A stretch of 64,000 nt of DNA from 3-1-20CM-4-69-9 sp963833655 (GTDB taxonomy: Bacteria > Actinomycetota > Thermoleophilia > Gaiellales > Gaiellaceae): contig CAWHYL010000007.1 of the NCBI GenBank assembly GCA_963833655.1, forward strand, positions 372,001-436,000, in the 5' to 3' direction. The translations under genes were made by a program, and so were the position numbers. Below the pieces are notes generated by a model. That model did not search any database, had not been told where the DNA came from, and saw only the letters and a list, made by a program, of their open reading frames with translations. This document shows, piece after piece, positions 1 through 8,392 of this stretch (positions are counted from its first letter, which is position 1; each line of letters opens with the position of its first letter).

Positions 1-97
1 CGCCGGCGCCGAACTCGCCGTCGTCGGTGTGCGGTGCGAGCACGAGCACTCGCTGCCAGGCGCCGATCACGCGGCGTTTCCTATCACGCCTCCGTAG
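1..97 (+). CDS. 3' end of an unidentified coding region (partial)
   Basis: The frame beginning at base 2 stays open from the window edge to a TAG at 95-97. Its 31 codons have the high third-position GC typical of this genome, ending in a proline-rich tail (PITPP). It stops 12 bases before the O-antigen-ligase-like gene on the same strand, so it is probably the last gene upstream in the same transcript. The visible residues are too few to assign a family. Chance openness cannot be excluded in such GC-rich DNA. Confidence 0.35.
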   Translation, partial: AGAELAVVGVRCEHEHSLPGADHAAFPITPP

Positions 98-109
98 TCT
101 TGGCCTCTC

Positions 110-1687
110 ATGCCCGTGCCCCACGGCGACTTGGCTCAGCTGGCGGCTGTCGTCGGCGCCGGAGGCGCCGCGACGCTGCTGCTTGCCCGTACGCGGGTCG
201 AGCTGCTGGCCGGGCTCGCCGTTGCCGTCGTCGGCGAGGCGCTCCTTGCGGTGGCGCTGATTCCCGGCCACGACCTCAAGCGTTTCGTCACGCCGGCTTC
301 GCATCTCGGCGGGCTGATCTTCGGCGTGCTCGTGATCGTCGCGATCGCCTGGGCGTTCGTGCGCTGGCCGGTCGTCGTCCCGGTGGCGCTGCTCGCCGCG
401 TCGCCGTTCCGGATCACGACCGCGGTCGGGGCGCAGAAGGCATACCTGCTCGACCCGCTCTACGTCGTGCTCGCGGCCGCGGTGCTCGCGCTCGTCGTCC
501 GCGTCCTGCGCGGGCACGCCGACCGGGCGCTGCCGCGGCTGATCGCGATTCCGGCGGCAGCGTTCGTGTTCTACACGGGCCTGTCGCTCCTTTGGACGCA
601 CGACCTGCGTGCGGGGAGCATCGAGCTGCTCTTCTTCCTCTTCCCCTTCTCCGCCCTCGTCGTCGTCGTCGTGCGTTCCCCGTATCGCGCGTGGCACCCG
701 CGCGCGCTCGCGGTCACGCTCGTGGCGCTGGCGACGCTCTTCGCCGCCGTTGCGCTCTTCCAGCGCGTCACGCACGGCCACCTGCTCGCGAGCGACGTCG
801 AGCGGGCGAACGCGTACACGTCGTACTTCCGCGTCACGTCGCTGTTCAAGGACCCGAGCGTCTTCGGCCGGAACGTCGTGATCGCGATCGGCGTCCTGCT
901 CGTCGCGATGTGGCTGGCGCGCGTCCGCTTCTGGGTCGCCGCCGCGCTGATCGCCTTCCTCTTCCTCGGCATGCTCCCGGCGTACTCGCAGTCGAGCTAC
1001 GCGGCGCTGTTTGCCGTCACCGTCGCCGTCTCGTACGTCGTCGGCGGTCCTCTCCTCCGCCGCGTGCTGGTCGTCGGCGCCGTCGTGACCGTCCTCGCGG
1101 GAGCGGCGTTCGTCGCCGCGACCGCAGTGAGCGACTCCGCCCGGCAGGCGACAAGCGGGCGCACCCGGCTTGCGCGGGTGACCTGGATCGCGTTCGAGCA
1201 CCATCCCGTGGTCGGCGTCGGCGTCGGCGGGCAGCCGCAGGCGAGCAGGGAGGAGGCGAAGACGCAGCTCTCTGCCAAACGCGACAAATCGCACACGACG
1301 CCACTGACGGTCGCCGCGGAGCTCGGGATCATCGGCTTCCTCATCTACGTCGCCGTGATGGCCGCGACGGCGCGCTTGCTCTACCTCGTGACACAGCGCG
1401 ACCGCGCGCTCGGCCTTGGCGCGGCGTCCGTGTTCTTTGCGCTGTTCGTGCACTCGCTCTTCTACGCGGGCTTCTTCGAGGACCCGGTGGCGTGGGGCGT
1501 GATCGGGGTCGCCGCGTGGGCTTTGGCCGTCATGACGGCTGGCGCCGCTGGCACACTTGCCACCGCCGGGTGCGTCGATGGATCCTCCTCAGCCTCGCAG
1601 TCCTCGGGCTCCTCGTCGCCGGTGCCGGCGTCGCCGTCTACCTCAAAGCCCGTGAGCGCCCCTCGGGAAAGCTCGACACCCAGCTGA
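110..1687 (+). CDS. O-antigen ligase / polymerase-like membrane protein
   Basis: A polytopic membrane protein with about ten to twelve hydrophobic segments. It begins MPVPHGDLAQ and has the large extracytoplasmic loop of the Wzy/WaaL family, roughly residues 340-410. That loop contains VTWIAFEHHPVVGVGVGG, typical of the family's signature (a short helix, then GVGxG). Family members polymerise or ligate polysaccharide on undecaprenyl carriers outside the membrane, which suits the sugar transferase and epimerase genes further along. The last ~40 residues are Ser/Pro-rich and unlike the rest. They are read out of frame with the start of the next gene, a 118-base overlap, so the tail may be a non-conserved extension. 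Substrate unknown. Confidence 0.8.
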   Translation: MPVPHGDLAQLAAVVGAGGAATLLLARTRVELLAGLAVAVVGEALLAVALIPGHDLKRFVTPASHLGGLIFGVLVIVAIAWAFVRWPVVVPVALLAASPFRITTAVGAQKAYLLDPLYVVLAAAVLALVVRVLRGHADRALPRLIAIPAAAFVFYTGLSLLWTHDLRAGSIELLFFLFPFSALVVVVVRSPYRAWHPRALAVTLVALATLFAAVALFQRVTHGHLLASDVERANAYTSYFRVTSLFKDPSVFGRNVVIAIGVLLVAMWLARVRFWVAAALIAFLFLGMLPAYSQSSYAALFAVTVAVSYVVGGPLLRRVLVVGAVVTVLAGAAFVAATAVSDSARQATSGRTRLARVTWIAFEHHPVVGVGVGGQPQASREEAKTQLSAKRDKSHTTPLTVAAELGIIGFLIYVAVMAATARLLYLVTQRDRALGLGAASVFFALFVHSLFYAGFFEDPVAWGVIGVAAWALAVMTAGAAGTLATAGCVDGSSSASQSSGSSSPVPASPSTSKPVSAPRESSTPS

Positions 1688-2892
1688 AGGGCGTCTCCGA
1701 GGGCACCGCCGACACGCGCGCGATCACGGCGCCGAAGCGACACAAGGGTCTCCACCTCGTCGACGACAAGCGCTGCTGGCGCGAGTTCGGCGGAAGCCCG
1801 CAGCGGACGCTTTCGCGACCGGCGATCGACATCGGCCTGCCGTACCGGCGCTTCTGGTCGGTCGGGCTCGGCAGCTACATCGAGTATCCGCCGAGCTACT
1901 GCGGGGGGATCCTCTACGTGAATACGTTCGGCGGGAAGACCGTCGCGCTCAACTCGCACAACGGCCACAGGATCTGGCAGGTACAGGGAGGGCGGAAGCC
2001 TTCGACGCCCGCGATCGCCGGGCCGCGCCTGATCGTCTCGTCGCACGACGGCTACGTGACGGCGTACAACCGTTTCAACGGCCGCCGCCTGTGGCGGCTC
2101 AAGGTCGCGGGGAAGGTCGAGTCGTCACCGGTCGTCGTCGGCCGCCTCGTCTACTTCGGTGCGACGGACGGACGCCTGTTCTGCGTCTACGTGCGCACGG
2201 GGAGGGTCAGGTGGGCATTCGACACGGGCGGCCGCATCAACTCGAGCCCGTCGATCCTCGGCAACAGCGTGTTCATCACGACGTACGCCGGTTCCGTCTG
2301 GCGGCTGAACCGCGACAACGGCCACAAGATCTGGAGCAAGTACCTGAGCCGCGACTTCGTCCGCTACGAGAGCTTCTACGCGAGCGCGTCCACCGACGGG
2401 AAGCGGCTGTTCACGATCTCGCGCTCCGGAGGCGTATTCGCGCTGTCGGCCAGCAACGGCCACGTCATCTGGCGGTCGAGCGTCAACTCGTGGGGCTATG
2501 CGACGCCCGCGGTCGCGCAAGGCCGCGTCTTCTTCGGCGGCTTCGACGGCCGTGTCCGGGCGCTCCGCGCCAGCACCGGGCAGGTGATCTGGAGCCGGCA
2601 CCTCGGCGGCCGCTTCCTCGGCCCGGCGTTCGTCGCCGGCAAGTACGTCTTCATCTCGAACCTGGAGCGGAACACCTACGCCCTGCGAGCGGCCGACGGG
2701 AAGGTCATGTGGCATCTCGACATCGGCAAGTACTCGCCCGGAATCGTCACCGAGCGCCACTACTTCTTCACGCTGAACGGGATCGTGCAGGCGTGGCACG
2801 GGCGGAAGAGCCCGCAGATTCTCGAGCTGCAGCGGCGGCAGCTAGCCGCGAAGCACCGGGTGGCGACGACGCCAAAGAAACGATCGCCGTAG
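1570..2892 (+). CDS. Membrane-anchored PQQ-type beta-propeller protein
   Basis: About 440 residues. A GTG start at 1570 gives RRW followed by one hydrophobic anchor (about residues 4-24), then a linker and a beta-propeller outside the membrane. At least seven blades show the PQQ-repeat signature, a G-x-x-x-W turn: GHRIW, GRRLW, GRVRW, GHKIW, GHVIW, GQVIW, GKVMW. No PQQ-ligand set or BamB context is evident, so a structural or binding role is as likely as an enzymatic one. The frame is open far upstream, but that part mirrors the ligase gene in another frame and looks spurious. The 3' end overlaps the convergent sulfotransferase gene by 51 bases. Co-transcription with the ligase suggests an envelope polysaccharide role. 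Confidence 0.82.
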   Translation: MRRWILLSLAVLGLLVAGAGVAVYLKARERPSGKLDTQLKGVSEGTADTRAITAPKRHKGLHLVDDKRCWREFGGSPQRTLSRPAIDIGLPYRRFWSVGLGSYIEYPPSYCGGILYVNTFGGKTVALNSHNGHRIWQVQGGRKPSTPAIAGPRLIVSSHDGYVTAYNRFNGRRLWRLKVAGKVESSPVVVGRLVYFGATDGRLFCVYVRTGRVRWAFDTGGRINSSPSILGNSVFITTYAGSVWRLNRDNGHKIWSKYLSRDFVRYESFYASASTDGKRLFTISRSGGVFALSASNGHVIWRSSVNSWGYATPAVAQGRVFFGGFDGRVRALRASTGQVIWSRHLGGRFLGPAFVAGKYVFISNLERNTYALRAADGKVMWHLDIGKYSPGIVTERHYFFTLNGIVQAWHGRKSPQILELQRRQLAAKHRVATTPKKRSP

Positions 2893-3795
2893 CCCGAAGC
2901 TCGCGACGCGCCACGCGCCCGCGCGTACGCCGTACGACGCGAGCTTGAGCCGGCCGCCGGCGTCCGGCGCGTTCGCCGTCTCGTAGCCGAGCTCGTGCAG
3001 GACGTCGCCCGCGACGTGCTCGAAGGCGGCGACGTCGGCGGCGGGCATCTGAGCGCGCCAGTCGCGCACGCCCGCTGTCGGAGGCTGTCTCAGCCGCTGC
3101 TGGTGCGGCTTCGCCGAGACGTCGACGGTCCCCGCGTAGTCGGCCATCGCGGGCTCGTAGTCGAGCCCGGCGAAGGCACAGATCCGCGCCAGCACAGGCT
3201 CCACACCGGCGACCAGCTCCTCGTAGCGGACCTCGAGGTAACGGTCGCCGACGCGGCGTCCGAGCCGCCGGGCGGCCGCGACCTCCGTCCGCCACTGGCA
3301 CGCGAAGCCGGCCGGCGTGCGCGGATGCATCCACGTCTCCGTGACGATGCCGCGCGGCATCGACAGGAACGACAGCGCGGCGTCGCGCCCGTCGCGGATC
3401 AGATGGACGAACAGCGCATCGGGAAAGAGCCGCTCGAGCAGGCGGAGGTTCTGCATGTACATCGGCGTCTTGTCGCCCCAACGGGGCTTGCCGCGCTCGT
3501 CGGCGTAGACGACGTAGACCGTTCCGATCGCCTCACCGGTCGACATCCCGTCGCGGAGCCGGGCGCGCACCTTCGCGAGCGGCACGTCCCACTCGGCGAC
3601 GGTGTCGATCCGGCTGAGATCGTCGACGAACTCGTCGACCTGGATCCGCCGCACATGCCGGTCGGCGAGTTGCGGGACGAAGTACGACTCGTCCGGGACC
3701 GCGAGCTGCGAGTGGCGGTCGAGCATGACGCGCAGGAGCGTCGTGCCGGAGCGGCGGACGCCGAGGATCAGGAGCGGCGGCCCGCCCGGTGTCAA
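2842..3795 (-). CDS. PAPS-dependent sulfotransferase family protein
   Basis: A 317-residue protein with the sulfotransferase fold. The N-terminal P-loop-like site for the 5'-phosphosulfate is ILGVRRSGTTLLRVML (about residues 10-25). The 3'-phosphate-binding region is HLIRDGRDAALSF (about residues 131-143), with the Arg and Ser typical of the family. It would transfer a sulfuryl group from PAPS to a hydroxyl or amino acceptor. TTG at 3795 overlaps the TGA of the preceding gene (TTGA), so it is probably translationally coupled. It is the last gene of the sulfur operon that also encodes ATP sulfurylase and APS kinase, the PAPS-making pair. The acceptor is unknown; a surface glycan is plausible because the converging genes encode an O-antigen-ligase-like protein and a propeller. 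Some relatives are called only 'sulfotransferase family'. Confidence 0.83.
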   Translation of the reverse strand: MTPGGPPLLILGVRRSGTTLLRVMLDRHSQLAVPDESYFVPQLADRHVRRIQVDEFVDDLSRIDTVAEWDVPLAKVRARLRDGMSTGEAIGTVYVVYADERGKPRWGDKTPMYMQNLRLLERLFPDALFVHLIRDGRDAALSFLSMPRGIVTETWMHPRTPAGFACQWRTEVAAARRLGRRVGDRYLEVRYEELVAGVEPVLARICAFAGLDYEPAMADYAGTVDVSAKPHQQRLRQPPTAGVRDWRAQMPAADVAAFEHVAGDVLHELGYETANAPDAGGRLKLASYGVRAGAWRVASFGLRRSFLWRRRHPVLRG

Positions 3796-4418
3796 GAGCC
3801 CGAGATCGGAACCAGCTGCGAGAGATTGCCGGCGAGGTCGCGCGCACGGAGCGCCAGCTGCGTTTGCGTCGAGAGCGGCTTGTAGTACGGCAGCCGCCCG
3901 TGGCGCAGCGTCGAGTACGTCCGCACGCGCCTGCGGCCGTTCACGTAGAGGAGAGCATGTCCCGCTTCCGAGATCCGGTACAGAAACGTCGTCTTCGCGC
4001 CGTCACGCTGGACCCCGGCGAGCGCGATCGTTGGCGGCTTCGTGTCGACGCGAATCGGGTTCGGGAGGTCGATCGTCCGTTGCGCCCGCCGCATGTGGAC
4101 GACCGCGTAGTAGACGCCGTCCGGTACGCCGTCGCCGTTCCACTCGACGTGCACCATCCCTTTCGGGAACTCACGATCCGCGAGGACCGCCGGGCCGGAG
4201 GGCGTGCGCACCCAGATGCGCAGGTGATCGGCGTGGCGGATCGAGAAGTCGATGTGAGCGGCCGCCGTCGTGCAGTTGCAGACGGGCGAGAAGACCTTAT
4301 CGACGTGCGTCTGCGAGATCGGGCTCGGCTCGAGCTTCAGGTGCTGGGTCACCACGAAGGCCGTCGCCGTCGCCGTCAGCAGCACCAGCACGAGGATCGT
4401 CGGCGCGTTCCGCTTCAC
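3792..4418 (-). CDS. Single-pass exported protein with FlgD/Ig-like domain, function unknown
   Basis: I place the start at GTG 4418 (VKRNAPTILVLVLL). It puts two charged residues directly before one membrane segment or signal anchor; an ATG at 4457 adds only 13 residues read through the neighbouring gene. The rest is beta-rich: a pair of cysteines (CNC, near residue 43), then WNGDGVPDGVYYAVV, a FlgD-type Ig-like signature, and a second sandwich ending in a DLAGN motif typical of bacterial Ig-like repeats. It probably sits outside the membrane. Even with the shorter start it overlaps the exporter gene by 122 bases, which is unusual. The 3' end overlaps the sulfotransferase start by 4 bases. 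Specific function unknown. Confidence 0.62.
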   Translation of the reverse strand: MKRNAPTILVLVLLTATATAFVVTQHLKLEPSPISQTHVDKVFSPVCNCTTAAAHIDFSIRHADHLRIWVRTPSGPAVLADREFPKGMVHVEWNGDGVPDGVYYAVVHMRRAQRTIDLPNPIRVDTKPPTIALAGVQRDGAKTTFLYRISEAGHALLYVNGRRRVRTYSTLRHGRLPYYKPLSTQTQLALRARDLAGNLSQLVPISGS

Positions 4419-5277
4419 GGTTTCGCGATTGTAGGAGCAGCCAAACGGCGAACGCACCGAGACCGACGCCGAGGCCCGCTGCGATCACGTAGCTCGACTC
4501 GGGCACGTTCAGCAGCTTGATCCCGCTGAGCGCGAGCACGGCGGCGAGCCCGAGCCGGAGGGCGTCCTGTGGCAGGTGCAGCGTGAAGCGGCTCGAGAGC
4601 CAGATGCCGGGGACGGAGCCGAGCAGCAGCCACGCGGTGGCGTGCAGATCGACGTTGCCCTGCACGAGATGCCCGAACCCGGCGACCCAGAGCAGCGCGG
4701 CGGCGTGGAAGATGTCCGTGCCCACGATTCGCGCGATCGTCAGCGGATAGATCATCACCATCACGAGCCCGAAGAACGTGCCGCTCCCGACGGACGTGAG
4801 ACCGACGATGTAGCCGAAGACAGCGCCGAGGATGACCGCCCGCACCTTGTCCTTGCGCTGGAGGACGAACCCCGCCTCGCTCGGCTGAATGCCTCGCTTG
4901 ACGAACGTCTTGAGCACGAGCCCGATCGCGCCGAGCACGAGCGCGCCGCCGATCGCGTAGCTCAGCGCCGACTGCACGCTGTCCCCGTACGTCGCAGCCA
5001 ACCAGCCGGCCGTCGCGACGCCGAGCAGCGACATCGGCCCCGAGCCGAGGAACATCCACGCCGTCAGACGCGCATGGACGTTGCCGAGCCGCCGGTGCCG
5101 CACCGCGCCGAAGGACTTGAACACGGCGCCGTGGAGGATGTCCGTCCCGACGGCGTACGCCGGCTTGAAGCCGAAGACGAGCACGAGGATGGGCGTCATC
5201 AGCGAGCCGCCGCCCATCCCAGTCAGCCCCACCAGGACACCGATGAGCAGCCCCGTGAGGGTGAATTGCCAGGTCAT
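4297..5277 (-). CDS. TauE/SafE-family sulfite/sulfonate exporter
   Basis: A polytopic protein of the DUF81/TauE-SafE family. The first membrane repeat reads GLLIGVLVGLTGMGGGSLMT and the second GYIVGLTSVGSGTFFG, the family's duplicated glycine-rich signature. Characterised relatives export sulfite, sulfoacetate and related sulfonates. Its ATG lies immediately after the stop of the ATP sulfurylase gene, with no gap. Together with phosphosulfolactate synthase upstream, this suggests it exports sulfite or the operon's sulfonate product; sulfate import is a less likely alternative. The C-terminal ~45 residues are Asp/Ala/Arg-rich and unlike the family. They coincide with the start of the next gene in another frame, so the conserved part ends near residue 285. 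Confidence 0.85.
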   Translation of the reverse strand: MTWQFTLTGLLIGVLVGLTGMGGGSLMTPILVLVFGFKPAYAVGTDILHGAVFKSFGAVRHRRLGNVHARLTAWMFLGSGPMSLLGVATAGWLAATYGDSVQSALSYAIGGALVLGAIGLVLKTFVKRGIQPSEAGFVLQRKDKVRAVILGAVFGYIVGLTSVGSGTFFGLVMVMIYPLTIARIVGTDIFHAAALLWVAGFGHLVQGNVDLHATAWLLLGSVPGIWLSSRFTLHLPQDALRLGLAAVLALSGIKLLNVPESSYVIAAGLGVGLGAFAVWLLLQSRNREAERADDPRAGAADGDGDGLRGDPAPEARAEPDLADARR

Positions 5278-6399
5278 CTAGGCGCGATACGCCTCGATCA
5301 GGACCTGCGCGACCTCGGGACGGGAGAACTCCTCGGGCGGCAGCTCGCCGTTCCCGAGCATTTCCCGGACCTTGGTGCCAGACAGGAAGACATGGTCTTC
5401 GGAGCCGTGCGGACAGGTCTTCGCCGACGCCATCGAGCCGCACTTCCTGCACCAGAACGAGTGCTCGAAGAACATCGGCTCGATGTCGAGCTCGTGCGGC
5501 TCGAACTCGTCGAAGATCAGCTGCGCGTCGTACGTGCCGTAGTAGTCGCCGACGCCGGCGTGGTCGCGGCCGACGATGAAGTGCGAGCAGCCGTAGTTCT
5601 TACGGCAGATCGCATGCCAGACGGCTTCACGCGGACCGGCGTAGCGCATCGCGGCCGGAAACGCGCCCAGGACGACGCGGTCGCCCGGGTAGTAGCCGTC
5701 CAGGAGCACCCGGTAGCACTCGACGCGCGTCTTCGCCGGGACGTCGTCGGACTTCGTGTCGCCGACGAGCGGGTGGATCAGCAGGCCGTCCACGGTCTCG
5801 AGCGCGACCTTCGTCAGGTACTCGTGCGCGCGATGGATCGGGTTCCGCGTCTGGAACCCGACGACGCGCTTCCAGCCGCGCTGCGCGAACTCGGCACGCG
5901 TCTCGGCGGGGTCGAGGGCGAGCTCGGGGAACGGCGCCTCGGCCCGCTCGAAGACGGTGACGCGGCCCGCGACGTACAGCGGCTTCTGTTCGTACAGCCG
6001 CGCCACGCCCGGATGCGCATCGTCCGTCGTGCCGAACGCCTGCTGCGCCTCGCGCTCCTTGTCGTACTCGTAGACCTCCTCGACGTCGAGCACGGCGTGC
6101 TCGCCGAGCGCGACACGGTCGCCCGTCGGCGCCTCCTCGACGGCGAGGCACACCGGCAATGCCCACGGAAGCCCGTTCGCGAGCCGCATGCTCTCGAGCA
6201 CGGACTCGTAGTCGTCTCGGCCCATGAAGCCCGTGAGCGGCGAGAGCGCGCCCGACGCGAGCATGTCCAGGTCGGAACGCTCGCGCGACGTCAGCGCAAG
6301 CGTCTGGAGCGACGCGAGGTCGTCCGGACGCTCCCCCGTGCGGTCGACCAGCTCGCCGCCGTGCGGGGCGATCAGCTTCGTGTCCGTCGCGACGCTCAT
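5278..6399 (-). CDS. sat: Sulfate adenylyltransferase (ATP sulfurylase)
   Basis: Makes adenosine 5'-phosphosulfate (APS) and pyrophosphate from ATP and sulfate. The 373-residue single-chain form carries the PUA-like N-terminal part and the catalytic motifs QTRNPIHRAHE (about residues 183-193) and VGRDHAGVGD (about 274-283). A CRKCGS...CPHG segment (about 316-328) looks like a zinc site, as in bacterial and archaeal homodimeric enzymes. It is not the CysD/CysN heterodimer. Its start overlaps the APS kinase stop by 4 bases, and its stop abuts the exporter start. It sits in the sulfur operon downstream of ComA. Identity is secure; whether it serves general assimilation or only this operon is not shown. 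Confidence 0.96.
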   Translation of the reverse strand: MSVATDTKLIAPHGGELVDRTGERPDDLASLQTLALTSRERSDLDMLASGALSPLTGFMGRDDYESVLESMRLANGLPWALPVCLAVEEAPTGDRVALGEHAVLDVEEVYEYDKEREAQQAFGTTDDAHPGVARLYEQKPLYVAGRVTVFERAEAPFPELALDPAETRAEFAQRGWKRVVGFQTRNPIHRAHEYLTKVALETVDGLLIHPLVGDTKSDDVPAKTRVECYRVLLDGYYPGDRVVLGAFPAAMRYAGPREAVWHAICRKNYGCSHFIVGRDHAGVGDYYGTYDAQLIFDEFEPHELDIEPMFFEHSFWCRKCGSMASAKTCPHGSEDHVFLSGTKVREMLGNGELPPEEFSRPEVAQVLIEAYRA

Positions 6400-6995
6400 G
6401 CGGGCACCGCGGCCGCGATCAGCCCGCGCTCGGCGAGATGCGCGAGGATCAGCTCGGCGCTCTCGGCCGGCGAATTCTGCTCAGTGTCGATGCGCACGTC
6501 CGGGTCGCTGGGCGCTTCGTACGGGTCGTCGACGCCGGTGAAGCCCTTGATCTCACCCTTGAACGCCTTCTCGTAGAGGCCCTTCACGTCGCGGCGCGCA
6601 CACTCCTCCACCGACGCGGCGACGTGCACCTCGACGAACGGCCCCCACTCCTCGACGAGCTCGCGCGCGCGCTGCCGCGTCTCCTCGTACGGGGAGATCG
6701 CGGCGGCGATCACGGCCGCGCCGTGACGCGTCAGCCGCGCGGCGACCCAGCCGATGCGCTCGATGTTCGCGTCGCGATCCTCCTTCGAGAAGCCCAAGCC
6801 CTTCGAGAGATGCGTCCGGACGGTGTCACCGTCGAGGTACTCGACGATCGGGCCACGCTCCTCGATCGCCGGCCCGACGAGATGGGCGATCGTCGTCTTG
6901 CCCGCGCCCGAGAGACCCGTGAACCACAGCGTGAAGCCGCCCTCGCGCCGGCGCTGCGTCTCGGGGTGCTCGTGGGCGTAGATGTGCTCAGTCAT
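6396..6995 (-). CDS. cysC: Adenylylsulfate (APS) kinase
   Basis: Phosphorylates APS at the 3' hydroxyl to give PAPS. The P-loop is GLSGAGKTTIA (about residues 28-38); YLDGDTVRTHLSKGLGFSKE (about 54-73) is the family's APS-binding segment. A typical stand-alone CysC length of 199 residues. It overlaps the APS reductase gene by 8 bases and sat by 4. A kinase making PAPS beside a reductase that should prefer APS implies the PAPS has another user, and a sulfotransferase lies at the end of the same operon. That pairing is inference from gene order. Confidence 0.96.
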   Translation of the reverse strand: MTEHIYAHEHPETQRRREGGFTLWFTGLSGAGKTTIAHLVGPAIEERGPIVEYLDGDTVRTHLSKGLGFSKEDRDANIERIGWVAARLTRHGAAVIAAAISPYEETRQRARELVEEWGPFVEVHVAASVEECARRDVKGLYEKAFKGEIKGFTGVDDPYEAPSDPDVRIDTEQNSPAESAELILAHLAERGLIAAAVPA

Positions 6996-7674
6996 TCGAC
7001 TCCTTGATCAGAGGGGCGTTGATGTGGATGCCGCACTCGAGCTTGTTCGAGCCGGTCCAGCGGCCGGAGCGCTCGTCGCCGCCGGCAGCGACCGCGCGTG
7101 TGCACGGGACGCAGCCGATCGACGGGTAGCCCCGGTCGTGCAGCGGGTTGTACGGAATCTCGTTCACGTGGATGTATGCCTGCACTCGCTTCGCGTCCCA
7201 GTCGACGATGGGCTGCACCTTCCAGACGCCGTAGCGTTCCGACCACTCGATCTTCTGTGCCGCTGCGCGCGTCGACGCCTGCTCGCGGCGGATGCCGGTG
7301 ATCCAGGCGCTGTACGGCGCGAGCGCGCGCTCGAGCGGCTCGACCTTGCGGATGTGACAGCACCGATCCGGGTCGGTCTCCCACAACCGGTCGGGCGCGT
7401 CGATCGGACGGAACGACTGCAGCTTCAGGTCGTACCGCGCGACGAGGCGCTCCCGGGTCTCGTAGGTCTCGGGGAAGAGGACGAGCGTGTCGAGCTCCAC
7501 GATCGGCACGTCGAGCTCGAGCTCGCTCAGCATGTGGACGAGCACCGACGACTGGCGCTGCCACGAGCAGGTCAGGCACATCCGATTGCCGAACTGCTCG
7601 TGCGCCCAGCGCAGGACGTCCTCCGCCGACATCGGCTCGACGTCAGGAAGCGGGAGTGCCGGCGCGCTCGCCAA
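6988..7674 (-). CDS. cysH: Assimilatory APS reductase (CysH family, 4Fe-4S type)
   Basis: Reduces activated sulfate to sulfite. It has the paired cysteine motifs RCCHIRKVEPL (about residues 107-117) and SIGCVPCT, which bind the [4Fe-4S] cluster in APS-using enzymes; PAPS-specific CysH lacks them. The catalytic C-terminal motif is ECGIH. The N-terminal ATP-pyrophosphatase-like fold includes the SWQRQSSV segment. 228 residues is normal. ATG 7674 gives a 32-base overlap with ComA; a later start is possible. No sulfite reductase gene is adjacent or visible in the window, so the sulfite made here is well placed to be used by ComA. Confidence 0.94.
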   Translation of the reverse strand: MASAPALPLPDVEPMSAEDVLRWAHEQFGNRMCLTCSWQRQSSVLVHMLSELELDVPIVELDTLVLFPETYETRERLVARYDLKLQSFRPIDAPDRLWETDPDRCCHIRKVEPLERALAPYSAWITGIRREQASTRAAAQKIEWSERYGVWKVQPIVDWDAKRVQAYIHVNEIPYNPLHDRGYPSIGCVPCTRAVAAGGDERSGRWTGSNKLECGIHINAPLIKESND

Positions 7675-8392
7675 GCAGCACCTCCTTCAGCGTGTCGCCG
7701 CGGAGGCCGTAGCGCAGCGTCGTGAGCGGGATCACCTCGTCGGGCGGGATGTTCCCGAGGTTCACCGACGGGCCGAACTGCTTGATGAACCAGGCCTGCG
7801 CCGCCTTCGTCGGTGCTTCGAAGATGACGTGCGCGGGACCGATCCTCATTGCGATGTCGCCGATCAGCTCGGTGCGCATGCCGCCCGTGGAGTCGAAGAT
7901 CCCGGCCGTGCCGCCCTCGCGTGCCTCGGTGATCACTTTCCAGGCGCCGGCGTCGAGCTCTTCCTGCAGCCACTGCACCCACTGTCCTGCCGTGTACTCG
8001 ACGGACGAGTCCTTCGAACCGACCTCCGACAGGACTGTGAAGTCGCGCGCGAAGTCGGCGATCAGCTCGAGCTTGCGCTCGCGCGGGATGTCGACGGTGC
8101 CGTCCGAGATCTCGACATGCGTCAGGCCGAGGCCCTGCAGCCACTGCTTGTAGTCCTCCAGCCTGTCCTTCGCGTACACGATCTCGAAGTACGTCCCGCC
8201 GACCACGACAGGCTTCTCGCGCAGGACGTCGAGCTTGCGCTGCAGGTTCGACGTGACTGCTGCCGTGCCCCAGCCGAGCTTGACGATCGAGATGTGGTCG
8301 CCGGCGACCTCGAGCACGTCCTCCCACGCACGCGAGCCCAGGCCTTTGTCGAGGACGTGCGTCAGGCCGTGGTGTGGCTCAAAGACGAGCAT
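7643..8392 (-). CDS. comA: Phosphosulfolactate synthase (ComA family)
   Basis: Predicted to add sulfite to phosphoenolpyruvate, giving (2R)-2-phospho-3-sulfolactate, the first step of coenzyme M synthesis in methanogens and of sulfolactate in some bacteria. The TIM-barrel family is recognised by DKGLGSRAWEDVLEVAG (about residues 15-31), VKLGWGTAAV (about 37-46), GGTYFE and EVGSKD; the Lys and Glu of these segments belong to the active site. The length (249) is that of the family. It lies between the class I fumarase-type genes and APS reductase, overlapping both (14 and 32 bases). No ComB phosphatase or ComC dehydrogenase is recognisable nearby, so the next step must differ from the archaeal route or be encoded elsewhere. 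Confidence 0.9.
   Translation of the reverse strand: MLVFEPHHGLTHVLDKGLGSRAWEDVLEVAGDHISIVKLGWGTAAVTSNLQRKLDVLREKPVVVGGTYFEIVYAKDRLEDYKQWLQGLGLTHVEISDGTVDIPRERKLELIADFARDFTVLSEVGSKDSSVEYTAGQWVQWLQEELDAGAWKVITEAREGGTAGIFDSTGGMRTELIGDIAMRIGPAHVIFEAPTKAAQAWFIKQFGPSVNLGNIPPDEVIPLTTLRYGLRGDTLKEVLLGERAGTPAS

Noticed and set aside
34..1569. Upstream part of the long frame that includes the propeller gene
   Set aside because: Arg/Ala-rich and non-hydrophobic, read out of frame through the ligase-like gene; only the part from about 1570 has protein-like features.
4576..6576. 666-codon plus-strand open frame opposite the exporter and sat
   Set aside because: Antisense shadow; composition is typical of reverse frames in GC-rich DNA, while the minus-strand frames carry clear ATP sulfurylase and exporter motifs.
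7643..8392. Archaeal coenzyme M operon
   Set aside because: Only the ComA step is recognisable; no ComB, ComC, ComD or ComE homologue is nearby, so coenzyme M itself is not claimed.
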